DNA from: Geodermatophilus telluris
GTDB lineage: Bacteria; Actinomycetota; Actinomycetes; Mycobacteriales; Geodermatophilaceae
Direction: 5' to 3'
Length of the DNA: 64,000 nt
Assembly: GCF_900102745.1 (NCBI RefSeq)
Contig: NZ_FMZF01000001.1
Location: 310,001 to 374,000 of the forward strand
Shown piece by piece: positions 26,101 to 32,741 of the stretch (the stretch's first letter is position 1; each line of letters starts with the position of its first letter). Below the pieces are notes generated by a model. The model was given only the letters and a program-made list of their open reading frames with translations, made no database searches and was not told the DNA's origin. The position numbers and the translations under genes were made by a program.

Positions 26101-27337
26101 GCACGTCCTCGACCACGGCGGCGGTGCCCTGGCCGCCGAGGCGGCGCCGCTGCCGCACACCGGGACCGCGGTGGGTGCCACCGACGCGCTGCGCACCGTG
26201 CGCCTGCTCGCGCGGCTCACCGAGCACACGGCCGCCCGCCGGGCCGGCGGGGCGGACCCCGGCCCGGCGGTGCTCCTGCTGGTCGACGGCGTCGAGTCGC
26301 TCGTGGCACAGCTCGACGAGGCGGTCCCGGGCTCCGGGTCGGCGGACCTGCTGCGCCTGGTCCGCGACGGCGCGGCCGCCGGCCTGACCTGTGTGCTGAC
26401 CGGCGACCGCGCGGTGCCCGGTGGCCGGCTGGCCGGGGCGGTGGGGACCCGGCTGGTGCTGCCGCTGCCCGACCGCGCCGACTACGCCGTCGCCGGCATC
26501 CCGGTGCGCGCGGTGCCCGCCGAGCGACCGCCCGGCCGCGCCCTGCTCGGCGAGCAGGCGCGGGAGTGCCAGCTGGCGCTCCCCCGGCCGCTGCGCCCGG
26601 CAGGTGGTCCCGTCCTCGGGCCGGCCCCGCTGCGCATCCCCGCGCTGCCGCCGGACCCCCGGCTGGCCGCGGCGGACGCGGACGGCGGGCCGGACGCGCT
26701 GCCCGTGGGCCCCGGCGGCGACGAGGGCGCGGTGCTCACGGTCGACCTGCGGCGCGCCGGCGGGCTGCTGGTCGTCGGGCCGCCGGGCAGTGGCCGGACG
26801 ACGACCCTGGAGGGCCTCGCCGCGACGCTGCTGCGCTCGGGGACGGCGGTCGCCCGGCTGGTCGCCGGCCGGCGCGCGATCCGGCGGGGACCGGCCGGCG
26901 TCACCGCGCTGGCCGCCGACGACACCGCTGCGTGGCGCGCCTGGCTGGCCGGACTGGACGGTCCGGGCGCGGTGCTGCTCGACGGCGTCGGCACGCTCGC
27001 GGACTGCCCGGTCGTCGCCTCGACGACCACGGCCGCCCTGGCCGACGCCGGCGTGGTGGTGCTCGCCGCCGGGACCGCGGGAGAGCTCGCCGCCGCCTTC
27101 CGCGGACCGGTCGCCGACCTGCGCCGGTCGCGCAGCGGCCTGCTGCTGTGCCCCGGTCCCGGGGACGCCGACCTGCTGGGCACCCGGCTGCCCCGGACGC
27201 CGGTGCCGGTGCGGCCGGGCTCGGGCTGGCTGGTCACCGGTGGGACCGCGCAGCGGGTGCAGGTGGCCCGCCACCGCGGGCCGGTGCCGGGTGCGGGTGC
27301 CGGATGGGCCGCCGCCGGGGACCGGGCGGCGGCGTGA
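23150..27337 (+). CDS. FHA-containing FtsK/SpoIIIE ATPase, type VII EssC-like
   Basis: A 1395-residue protein. Residues about 5-85 resemble the YukD/ubiquitin-like start of EssC; an FHA domain covers about 95-190 (LGRGTG, VSRRH, LGSTNGSRL); two transmembrane helices lie near 230-273. Three FtsK-like ATPase modules follow: module 1 has intact Walker A GTTGSGKSE near 640 and Walker B LVIVVDEFAG near 740; modules 2 (GGPRSGRTT, near 956) and 3 (GPPGSGRTT, near 1210) have arginine for the Walker lysine. This is the motor of a WXG100 secretion system, nearer in layout to EssC of Firmicutes than to mycobacterial EccC. No other ESX component is adjacent. GTG start without a strong SD. Confidence 0.9.
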   Translation: MPDDHLSAGPRCWTVVGPGGPADVEVRAADDARLDAVLPALAAALAVPVADVWSGTGRLPGDLPLSDGALAHGAVLGLGRPAGRDGGPARSPLELHVVGGPAAGSTVPLAAGRHVLGRGTGATLPLPDAGVSRRHALLEVGAGGIAVTDLGSTNGSRLDDADLGAAARAWPPGAVLRLGGSSLAVSGPRHGPAGLRPAPAGRVLVQTAPQPVPVRPETEVRLPDAPVTGSRRRVAWVAVVLPAAAGVTMAWVLAAPVFLFFALLSPVVAVATWLSERWSGSRSGRRAAAVHAEETRAARERLAEAVRADVRWARAAWPDLAALVTAARRRTGLLWHRGAADAETLVVRLGTGAGVTRVRRLEDGRREPETAADLPVTVDLRRTGGLAVTGPRGPALGVLAGVLAQLVTLSPPGEVDVAVLTTSRLLPDWSWTRWLPHLSPGAVHVRPDPAEAAAAADAALLSWLGGLAAVEDRPRAGGPGAPARPRPARWLVLVVDRPVDRALRAALRGCREAGVVVLGRADRADQLVDVDAVLQVAGETGDTGHLHVGGADRVRLVVDRLSPAVAGRLARDLAPLAPARAAGGLPEAVRLLDLVGDGGAPVVPGWSRDRGSLRARLGAGPDGAVEVDLCRDGPHALVAGTTGSGKSELLRTLVAALALAHPPDRCSFLLVDYKGGAAFAEAVALPHTVGLVTDLDGAATARALRSLTAELARREAVLAAAGVADVAALPTDVGLARLVIVVDEFAGLVETLPEFVSGLVGIAQRGRSLGVHLVLATQRPGGVVSPEIRANCSLRLCLRTTGEADSRDVLGGPEAATVPADRPGRGWLRVGSERPVPFQAARVALAAPAGATGPTVRRWAWPVPPEAPGPEVSPAGPSDLARVADATAAHAEAAGIPAPHRPWQPPLPGRIGADELDRAGRPPTELLVGLVDHPDRQRREPLVLDLARGGGWLAVGGPRSGRTTLLRTVLAEAVGRLPPGRLHVHVLDHGGGALAAEAAPLPHTGTAVGATDALRTVRLLARLTEHTAARRAGGADPGPAVLLLVDGVESLVAQLDEAVPGSGSADLLRLVRDGAAAGLTCVLTGDRAVPGGRLAGAVGTRLVLPLPDRADYAVAGIPVRAVPAERPPGRALLGEQARECQLALPRPLRPAGGPVLGPAPLRIPALPPDPRLAAADADGGPDALPVGPGGDEGAVLTVDLRRAGGLLVVGPPGSGRTTTLEGLAATLLRSGTAVARLVAGRRAIRRGPAGVTALAADDTAAWRAWLAGLDGPGAVLLDGVGTLADCPVVASTTTAALADAGVVVLAAGTAGELAAAFRGPVADLRRSRSGLLLCPGPGDADLLGTRLPRTPVPVRPGSGWLVTGGTAQRVQVARHRGPVPGAGAGWAAAGDRAAA

Positions 27338-27345
27338 GGCGCGGC

Positions 27346-27858
27346 TCAGAGCAGCTCGAGCGCCGCACCGATCTCCTGCGTCGCGTACCAGGCCAGGTCG
27401 TGGCCCTCGGCCTGGTCGACCACGAACTGCGCGTCGTCGCTGCCGAGGTCGGCCTCCAGCACCACGGCGACGGCCGCGCGGACGTCCTCCTCGGCGTCGG
27501 CCCCGTCGAGGTGTGCGCTGGCCACGTCGGCGACCGCGACGTCCGCGGCGACCCGGACCGCCCCGGGCTCGGTGTGCGGGTCGTCGAGGGGGCTGACCGC
27601 GCTGTCGGGCACGTCCGCGGCGAGGACGACGCGGCGGCGGGCCGCGGTGGGGTCGACGTCGATCAGCCGGAGGCTGGCGCGGGCGGCGGCCAGGAGCGCG
27701 GCGTACTCGAGCTCCTCGAGGTCGGCCTCGGCGTCGCTGATCGCGTAGAACTGCCGCAACCGGGGCGTGACGGCGAAGGCGGTGTGCGGCCCGGTCAGCC
27801 GGCCCTCGTCCACGAGGGTGCGCAGGACGCTCGTCGTGGCCGGCAGGTAGATCCGCAC
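27346..27858 (-). CDS. DUF6912-type conserved actinobacterial protein
   Basis: A 170-residue protein beginning VRIYLPATTSVLRTLVDEG with TAFAVTPRLRQFYAISDAEADLEELEYAAL, a conserved arrangement in a family of unknown function in actinobacteria. The middle has RRRVVLAADVPDSAV and the C-terminus HDLAWYATQEIGAALELL. No catalytic motif is obvious. GTG at 27858 with GGGAG 7 nt upstream. It converges on the EssC-like gene with an 8-nt gap; its own promoter lies upstream. Confidence 0.78.
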   Translation of the reverse strand: MRIYLPATTSVLRTLVDEGRLTGPHTAFAVTPRLRQFYAISDAEADLEELEYAALLAAARASLRLIDVDPTAARRRVVLAADVPDSAVSPLDDPHTEPGAVRVAADVAVADVASAHLDGADAEEDVRAAVAVVLEADLGSDDAQFVVDQAEGHDLAWYATQEIGAALELL

Positions 27859-27888
27859 CCGGTGGCTCCCTTCGTCGGTGGGACGCCG

Positions 27889-27894
27889 ACGGTA
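27889..27894 (-). promoter_or_regulatory. Candidate -10 for the 27346-27858 gene
   Basis: TACCGT on the minus strand would start a leader of about 23 nt that carries the GGGAG ribosome binding site. Confidence 0.4.
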
Positions 27895-27948
27895 ACCCGC
27901 GCGCACCCGCCGCCGGGGAGCGTCCGACGCGCCCCTCTCGGAGGCGGG

Positions 27949-29331
27949 TCAGCGCACCGACTCGGTGAGCGCGGTGACCTCCTGCTCGACCAGGTCGGCC
28001 AGCACGTCGACGTCACCCACGCCGTCGCGGTCGGCGTTGAGCCCCACGTAGACGTGCCCGTCGTAGCTGGTCATCCCCACGGCCAGGCCCTGGCCGCCGA
28101 GCAGCGGCACGACCGGGAAGACCTCCAGCATCCGCGCGCCGGCGGCGTACAGGGGCACCTGCGGGCCCGGGACGTTGGTGACGACCAGGTTGAACAGCCG
28201 CCGCGACAGGCCGCGGGCCGCGCGGGCGCCCAGGGCGTGCAGCGTCGGCGGGGCGAAGCCGGTGAGCGCGATGAGGGCGTCGGCGCTCACGGTGCGGCCG
28301 GAGCGGGTGACCCCGTGCATCGCGTAGCTCAGCCGGGCCAGCCGCACCCAGGGGTTCGGCTCGCCCACCGGCAGGTCGACCAGGTGCGCGGACACGCTGC
28401 TGCCCGGCAGCTCCTGCTCCTCGCCCCGGACGGACACGGGCACCAGCGCCCGGACCGTCGTCGAGCTCAGCACCGGCTCGCCGCGGGAGAGCAGCCAGTC
28501 GCGCACCGCCCCGGTCAGCACGGTGAGCAGCACGTCGTTGACGGTCCCGCCGTGGGCCTTGCGGATGGCCCGCAGGTCCTCGAGGGAGGCACGGGCGACC
28601 GCGACCCGGCGCTGCCGGCCGACCGTCCGGTTGAGCGGGCCGTGCCGTGGGGGCACGACCGCCGACCGCGCGGCCCGCACCAGTCCCCCGGTGACCCCGC
28701 GGACGCGGGCGGCGGTCGCGCGCAGGTCGCCGGCGGCCTCCCGGGCCGCCTCGGCGACCGACGTCGGGCGCTGCACGTACTCGCCGAAGGCGTCGAGCAC
28801 CAGCTCCACGCGCCCCGGCAGCCGGCGCGGGACCCAGTCGTCGGTGGGCGGGACGGCGACGTCCGGCCCGGGCTCGAGCAGCACCTGGGCGATGTCCACC
28901 GCGCCCAGGCCGTCGACCAGCGCCGGGTGGGTCTTGGTGACCACCGCGACCCGCCCCCCGGCGAGGCCCTCGACGAGGTAGACCTCCCAGAGCGGACGGC
29001 TCCGGTCGAGCGGCCGCGAGGTCACCCGCGACACCAGGTCCAGCAGCTGCTGCTCGGTGCCCGGGCGCGGCACCGCCGAGCGCCGCACGTGGTAGGCCAC
29101 GTCGAAGTCGGGGTCGTCGGCCCACACCGGGTTGGCCAGGTGCCCGGGCACCGGCACGATCCGCTGCCGGTAGCGGGGCACGAGCGGCAGCCGGGCCTCC
29201 ACCAGGTCGGCGAGCGCGTCCAGGCCGCCCGCGACCGGCTCGAGGACGAGCACGCCGGCGACGTGCAGCGGGGCGCCGTCGTCCTCCAGGTAGAGGAACG
29301 ACGCGTCCAGGGTGCTCAGCCGCTCGGTCAT
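27949..29331 (-). CDS. Wax ester synthase/diacylglycerol acyltransferase-like protein
   Basis: A 460-residue WS/DGAT family member. MTERLSTLDASFLYLED is the standard N-terminus; PLWEVYLVEGLAGGRVAV precedes the active-site region, and the second domain has NDVLLTVLTGAVRDWLL and LVVTNVPGPQVPLYAAGA. These enzymes join fatty acyl-CoA to alcohols or diacylglycerol for storage lipid. The catalytic HHxxxDG reads HPALVDG, so the second histidine is replaced by proline, which makes activity uncertain. SD GGAGG lies 5-7 nt before the ATG, and TAGCGT (29356-29361, minus strand) is a likely -10. Confidence 0.88.
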   Translation of the reverse strand: MTERLSTLDASFLYLEDDGAPLHVAGVLVLEPVAGGLDALADLVEARLPLVPRYRQRIVPVPGHLANPVWADDPDFDVAYHVRRSAVPRPGTEQQLLDLVSRVTSRPLDRSRPLWEVYLVEGLAGGRVAVVTKTHPALVDGLGAVDIAQVLLEPGPDVAVPPTDDWVPRRLPGRVELVLDAFGEYVQRPTSVAEAAREAAGDLRATAARVRGVTGGLVRAARSAVVPPRHGPLNRTVGRQRRVAVARASLEDLRAIRKAHGGTVNDVLLTVLTGAVRDWLLSRGEPVLSSTTVRALVPVSVRGEEQELPGSSVSAHLVDLPVGEPNPWVRLARLSYAMHGVTRSGRTVSADALIALTGFAPPTLHALGARAARGLSRRLFNLVVTNVPGPQVPLYAAGARMLEVFPVVPLLGGQGLAVGMTSYDGHVYVGLNADRDGVGDVDVLADLVEQEVTALTESVR

Positions 29332-29355
29332 CGTCCCCCTCCGGATCGGACCCCC

Positions 29356-29361
29356 ACGCTA
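29356..29361 (-). promoter_or_regulatory. Candidate -10 for the WS/DGAT-like gene
   Basis: TAGCGT on the minus strand, giving a leader of about 17 nt with an SD sequence. Confidence 0.4.
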
Positions 29362-29381
29362 CGGCGCCGCCCCGAGCCGGG

Positions 29382-30671
29382 TCACCCGGCGCGGCGGCCC
29401 CACCGGCGGCCGGCCACCGGCTCGGGCACGCGCGCCAGCATGGCGGCCAGCGACCGCAGCCCCGCGCGCAGCGGCGACCCCGCCGCCACCTCGGCGAGGG
29501 TCCGGCCGGATGCCAGGGCGGCGTCGGTGGCCCGCCGGTCGGCGGGCAGGAAGGCGCGGACGGAGCGGCCGGCGAAGCGCTCGAGCGCCTCGGCGACCTC
29601 CCGGCGGGGGTCGCCGGGCACCGGCCCGCGCCGGACCTGGTTGACCACCACGGCGGGCTCGACCTCCGGCAGCACGTCGCGGAGCTGGCCGAGGGCGCGG
29701 ATGGTGCGCTGGAGCGCGACCGGGTCGGCGCCGCTGACGCACAGCACCTCGTCGGCCTCCTCGAGCACCGTGACGGTCGCCCCGTTGCGCCGCGGCGCGG
29801 CGGTGTCGAAGGACAGCTCCTCGTCCTCCTCGAGGTTGAACGCGCAGTCGACCACGGTGAGGTCGGCGACCCGGCGGGCCTCCTCCAGCACGGCGGCGAC
29901 CGCCCGCGGGCGCAGCTCCGGCCACCGGTCGGCGCGCGCCAGCCCGGTGAGCACGTCCAGGTGGGGGCGCACCGACCAGGCCAGGCGGCCCAGCGCGGCC
30001 TCGTCGAGGGTGCCCGCGGCCGCCTGCCGCGCGGCACCGGCGAGTCCCGGCGACTCGTCGAGCAGGCCGAGGACCTGCGCGACGACACCGCCGTACACGT
30101 CGGCGTCGACGAGCAGGGTCGGCACGCCGAGACGGGCGGCCTCGTCGGCCAGCCCCACCGCGACCGTCGTCCGGCCCGGGGCACCGGTCGGACCCCACAC
30201 GGCCACCACCCGGCCCCGGGCGGGGCGCCGCTCGTCGGCCGGCGGCCCGGCGGTGTCCCGGACGGGCAGCGCCGCGCGCGGGTCGGCGACGTCCCGCCCG
30301 GCGGGCAGCCGGCCGGCCACGGCCTCGCGCAGCGTGCGGACGACCTCCTCCGGGGCGGCGTCGGCGGGCAGCACCGTGCCGACGCCGAGCGCACGGAGCC
30401 GCTCGGCGGCGCGCTCGTCCCCGGGGTCGGCCAGGCCCACGACGGCGACCCCGGCCGCCGCGAGCCGCGCGACCGCCTCGCCGTCGAGCCGCCGCAGGTC
30501 GGCCGAGAGCAGCGCGGCCTGCGCGGTGCCCGTGGCCGCCGCGGCGAGCAGGTCGGGTGCGTCGACGCAGCGGCGGACCACGGTCACCCCGTGGTCGGCG
30601 CGGTCCAGGGCCCCGACGAGCGCGGACTCCCACGCCGCCCCGGTGACGGCGGTGACGACCTGCAGCGCCAT
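29382..30671 (-). CDS. CpaE-like MinD/ParA-family ATPase
   Basis: A 429-residue protein. Residues 1-120 form a degenerate receiver-like domain without the phosphoacceptor context; a linker leads to a MinD/ParA-type ATPase whose P-loop VWGPTGAPGRTTVAVGLAD is near 155-172, with arginine in place of the usual lysine, then LLVDADVYGGVVAQ and LTVVDCAFNL. CpaE proteins position pilus or secretion machinery at the pole. It follows the SAF-domain gene with a 1-nt overlap (TGATG), so the two are coupled. No TadA/TadB/TadC pilus genes are nearby. Confidence 0.82.
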   Translation of the reverse strand: MALQVVTAVTGAAWESALVGALDRADHGVTVVRRCVDAPDLLAAAATGTAQAALLSADLRRLDGEAVARLAAAGVAVVGLADPGDERAAERLRALGVGTVLPADAAPEEVVRTLREAVAGRLPAGRDVADPRAALPVRDTAGPPADERRPARGRVVAVWGPTGAPGRTTVAVGLADEAARLGVPTLLVDADVYGGVVAQVLGLLDESPGLAGAARQAAAGTLDEAALGRLAWSVRPHLDVLTGLARADRWPELRPRAVAAVLEEARRVADLTVVDCAFNLEEDEELSFDTAAPRRNGATVTVLEEADEVLCVSGADPVALQRTIRALGQLRDVLPEVEPAVVVNQVRRGPVPGDPRREVAEALERFAGRSVRAFLPADRRATDAALASGRTLAEVAAGSPLRAGLRSLAAMLARVPEPVAGRRWGRRAG

Positions 30672-31594
30672 CAGGCGGCCGGTCCGGCCGGGGTGGTGGG
30701 CGCCGGCACGGTCTCCGGCACCGCCGGCACGGTCCCCGCCGGTGGCGCGGCCGGCGCCGAGGGTGCCGGCGTGGGACCCGCAGCGGGCACGGTGGCGGCT
30801 CCCGTGGTCGGCGACGCGGACGGTCCGGACGGGGACGGCGTGCCGACGGGGACGGTGGCCGGGCCGGTGGTGGTGGGGCCGGTGGTGGTGGGGCCGGTGG
30901 TGGCGGGGCCGGTGGTGGGGTCCACCGACCCGTGCACGACGACGACCAGCGGGCGTCCCCCGATCGCGCCCAGCACACCGGGCGCCAGGGCCGCGGGGAC
31001 CGAGACGACCACCTGGACGGTCGTGGTCGCGGTCGACAGGACGCCCTCGGCGCGGCCGCTCACCGCCTGCACCGGCGCCGCCCCCACCACCAGGACCACG
31101 CCCTCCCCCGTGGCGGTCCCCGCCGGGTCGGTGACGCCGTAGACGTCGACCACCTGACCGCGGTCCAGTCCCGGCGGGACGTAGCCGGCCTGCACCGGGA
31201 GGGCGACCTGCACCAGCTCCTCGGGCTCCTCGAGCGCGGTGCGCGGCAGCAGCTCACCGGCCCGGACGGCGCGCGCCAGCGTGCGGCCCGCGGGCTCGGT
31301 GCCGGTGGAGAGGTAGGCGCCGGCCGCGTCGCCGAGCCGGACGTCGACGGCGACCAGGTCGGCCGCCTCGAGCACGGTGCCCGCGGCCAGGTCCCCGGCG
31401 ACCGACCACACCGGCACAGTGGCGTCGGCGGCGGTGACCACGCGTGCGCCGAGCAGCACCGGGCCGAGGACGAGCAGCACGCCGAGCACCAGCCGCAGGT
31501 CCAGCCAGCGCGGCGGGCGGACCCGGCGGGGTACCGGACCGGTCGACGGCTCGTCGGCGGCCGCGGCCGGGGCCGTGCGGGTCGCAGCGCTCAC
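30671..31594 (-). CDS. SAF-domain (CpaB/RcpC-like) membrane protein
   Basis: A 307-residue protein. A basic N-terminal segment and a transmembrane helix near 34-52 precede an SAF domain (about 60-130: GDLAAGTVLEAADLVAVDVR, GRTLARAVRAGELL) and a second domain like RcpC. The last 90 residues are Thr/Pro/Gly/Ala-rich and contain a run of five-residue PTTTG repeats encoded by a 15-bp tandem repeat. CpaB-like proteins assemble Flp pili; with the CpaE-like partner alone, the role is open. Confidence 0.78.
   Translation of the reverse strand: MSAATRTAPAAAADEPSTGPVPRRVRPPRWLDLRLVLGVLLVLGPVLLGARVVTAADATVPVWSVAGDLAAGTVLEAADLVAVDVRLGDAAGAYLSTGTEPAGRTLARAVRAGELLPRTALEEPEELVQVALPVQAGYVPPGLDRGQVVDVYGVTDPAGTATGEGVVLVVGAAPVQAVSGRAEGVLSTATTTVQVVVSVPAALAPGVLGAIGGRPLVVVVHGSVDPTTGPATTGPTTTGPTTTGPATVPVGTPSPSGPSASPTTGAATVPAAGPTPAPSAPAAPPAGTVPAVPETVPAPTTPAGPAA
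30861..30920. repeat. 15-bp tandem repeat inside the SAF-domain gene
   Basis: Four copies of GGGCCGGTGGTGGTG with single-base changes in the last two. They encode PTTTG-type repeats in the extracellular low-complexity tail and could vary in number between strains. Confidence 0.85.
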
Positions 31595-31803
31595 CCGGCG
31601 TCTCCTCCTCGTCGCGGGGGCTCCCGCGGATCCCCGCCGTCGTGGCGGGCGCGCGTCCGGACCGGCGTTCCGGCACGGTCGGACGCAGATGATGCGCTAC
31701 GGACGCAGGTGCGTGCACCGGCTGTCCACACGTTCGGGTGTGGACGGGATGCGCCCGGGTGAGCGCGGTCCTGACAGACTGCTCCCGAACGGACGGAGAC
31801 CCC
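31595..31803. promoter_or_regulatory. Divergent region between SAF and BldC-like genes
   Basis: 209 nt without a gene. TCCACAC and its complement (31725-31731 and 31738-31744) form a 7-bp hairpin around GTTCGG, upstream of the GGAG ribosome site (31794-31797) of the HTH gene. No clear -10 hexamer was found. Confidence 0.35.
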
Positions 31804-32097
31804 ATGCCCTCACCGCGGTTCCTGACCCTCGACGACGTCGCCGAGATCCTCAACGTCTCCTGGTCACAGGCCTACGCGCTCGTGCGGCGCCGCGAGCTGA
31901 TCGCCATCCAGATCGGCGGCCGCGGCCAGTGGCGGGTGGAGGTCGACGAGCTCGAGCGCTTCATCCAGCAGAAGTACGCCGAGGCCCGGGCCGGCGTGAT
32001 ACCCGCCGACGAGCCCGCCCCCGAGCCGGCCGCGGACCCGCCGTCCGAGGTCCCGGCCGCGGTCCCCGCCCCCGCACGAGGCCGGCGCCGCAGCTGA
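31804..32097 (+). CDS. BldC-like helix-turn-helix DNA-binding protein
   Basis: A 97-residue excisionase/MerR-type winged-helix protein: FLTLDDVAEILNVSWSQAYA carries the HTH, LVRRRELIAIQIGGRGQWRV the wing, and VDELERFIQQKYAE the last helix. The remaining 35 residues are Pro/Ala/Glu-rich. BldC-type proteins have the same single domain and bind DNA cooperatively on direct repeats. ATG at 31804 with GGAG 5 nt upstream. A region with 10-bp-spaced direct repeats lies two genes downstream (32684-32701). Confidence 0.87.
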   Translation: MPSPRFLTLDDVAEILNVSWSQAYALVRRRELIAIQIGGRGQWRVEVDELERFIQQKYAEARAGVIPADEPAPEPAADPPSEVPAAVPAPARGRRRS

Positions 32098-32099
32098 GC

Positions 32100-32654
32100 T
32101 CAGGCGGCGCCGGGCGCCAGCGTCCGCACCGCCACCACCGCACCGAGAGCCACCGCCCGCACCCCGCGCACCGCTCCTGCCCGGCGGAAGTCGTCGGGTG
32201 CGTGCTCGGCCAGCTCCACGAAGTCGGCACCGACCCGGTCGAGCGTCCCGGTCAGCACACCCCCGTCGTCGAGCACCACCGCCACCGCGCTGCGGTCGCG
32301 CACGAGCCCGCGCAGCACCCGCCGCAGGTCCACCGTCACCCGCGAGCCGTCCTCCGGTGCGGCCGTCGTGCGCACCAGCCCGGACACCGCGAGCACGGCC
32401 GGCAGGGCCACCAGGACCTCGCGACCGGCGTCGTCCTCGAGCAGCAGCCAGTCCGGCCCCCGCTCGGTCAGCCGCCCCGCCACCTCCCCCGCGCCGCGGC
32501 AGCGCAGCGACACCCGGTGCCCCACCGCGCCGCCGAGCCGGTCGGCCAGCCGCACCGTGCCGGTCTCGGCGCGCGACCGCGACGGCAGCTGCGCCCACTC
32601 CTCGGCCGCCTCGAACTCCGCCTGCAGGTCGGCGAACAACTGCTGCCAGCGCAT
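32100..32654 (-). CDS. Conserved actinobacterial protein with LSm-like segments
   Basis: A 184-residue protein of unknown function. MRWQQLFADLQAEFEAAEEW is a conserved helical start, followed by two beta-rich segments: VGHRVSLRCRGAGEVAGRLT and AVAVVLDDGGVLTGTLDRVG, each reminiscent of an Sm-like strand pattern; the C-terminus is APDDFRRAGAVRGVRAV. ATG at 32654 is supported by TACGCT 7 nt upstream with no SD. It converges on the BldC-like gene with a 2-nt gap and is divergent from the LysM gene. Confidence 0.78.
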   Translation of the reverse strand: MRWQQLFADLQAEFEAAEEWAQLPSRSRAETGTVRLADRLGGAVGHRVSLRCRGAGEVAGRLTERGPDWLLLEDDAGREVLVALPAVLAVSGLVRTTAAPEDGSRVTVDLRRVLRGLVRDRSAVAVVLDDGGVLTGTLDRVGADFVELAEHAPDDFRRAGAVRGVRAVALGAVVAVRTLAPGAA

Positions 32655-32661
32655 GCACCGG

Positions 32662-32667
32662 AGCGTA
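32662..32667 (-). promoter_or_regulatory. Candidate leaderless -10 for the 32100-32654 gene
   Basis: TACGCT on the minus strand, 7 nt before the ATG at 32654. Its -35 region would fall in the direct repeats at 32684-32701. Confidence 0.5.
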
Positions 32668-32683
32668 GATGACCCTCAACTCT

Positions 32684-32701
32684 TGCGTTTGGATGCGTTT
32701 G
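32684..32701. promoter_or_regulatory. Direct repeat, possible BldC-type operator
   Basis: TGCGTTTG occurs twice with a 10-bp period (32684-32691 and 32694-32701), followed by the weaker TTGCTTCAG. The stretch is less GC-rich than its surroundings and covers the -35 zone of the minus-strand gene in a divergent promoter. Confidence 0.5.
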
Positions 32702-32741
32702 CTTGCTTCAGTACGTCGTCACCTGCACCGGAGGAGGTCCC

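Noticed and set aside
25627..31134. Open frame of 1835 codons on the plus strand
   Set aside because: It runs through the EssC-like gene in another frame and antisense through four further genes, with low-complexity Arg/Pro/Gly composition.
31595..31803. tRNA or small RNA gene
   Set aside because: No cloverleaf, anticodon arm or TTCGA-type T-loop arrangement was found; only a 7-bp hairpin is seen.
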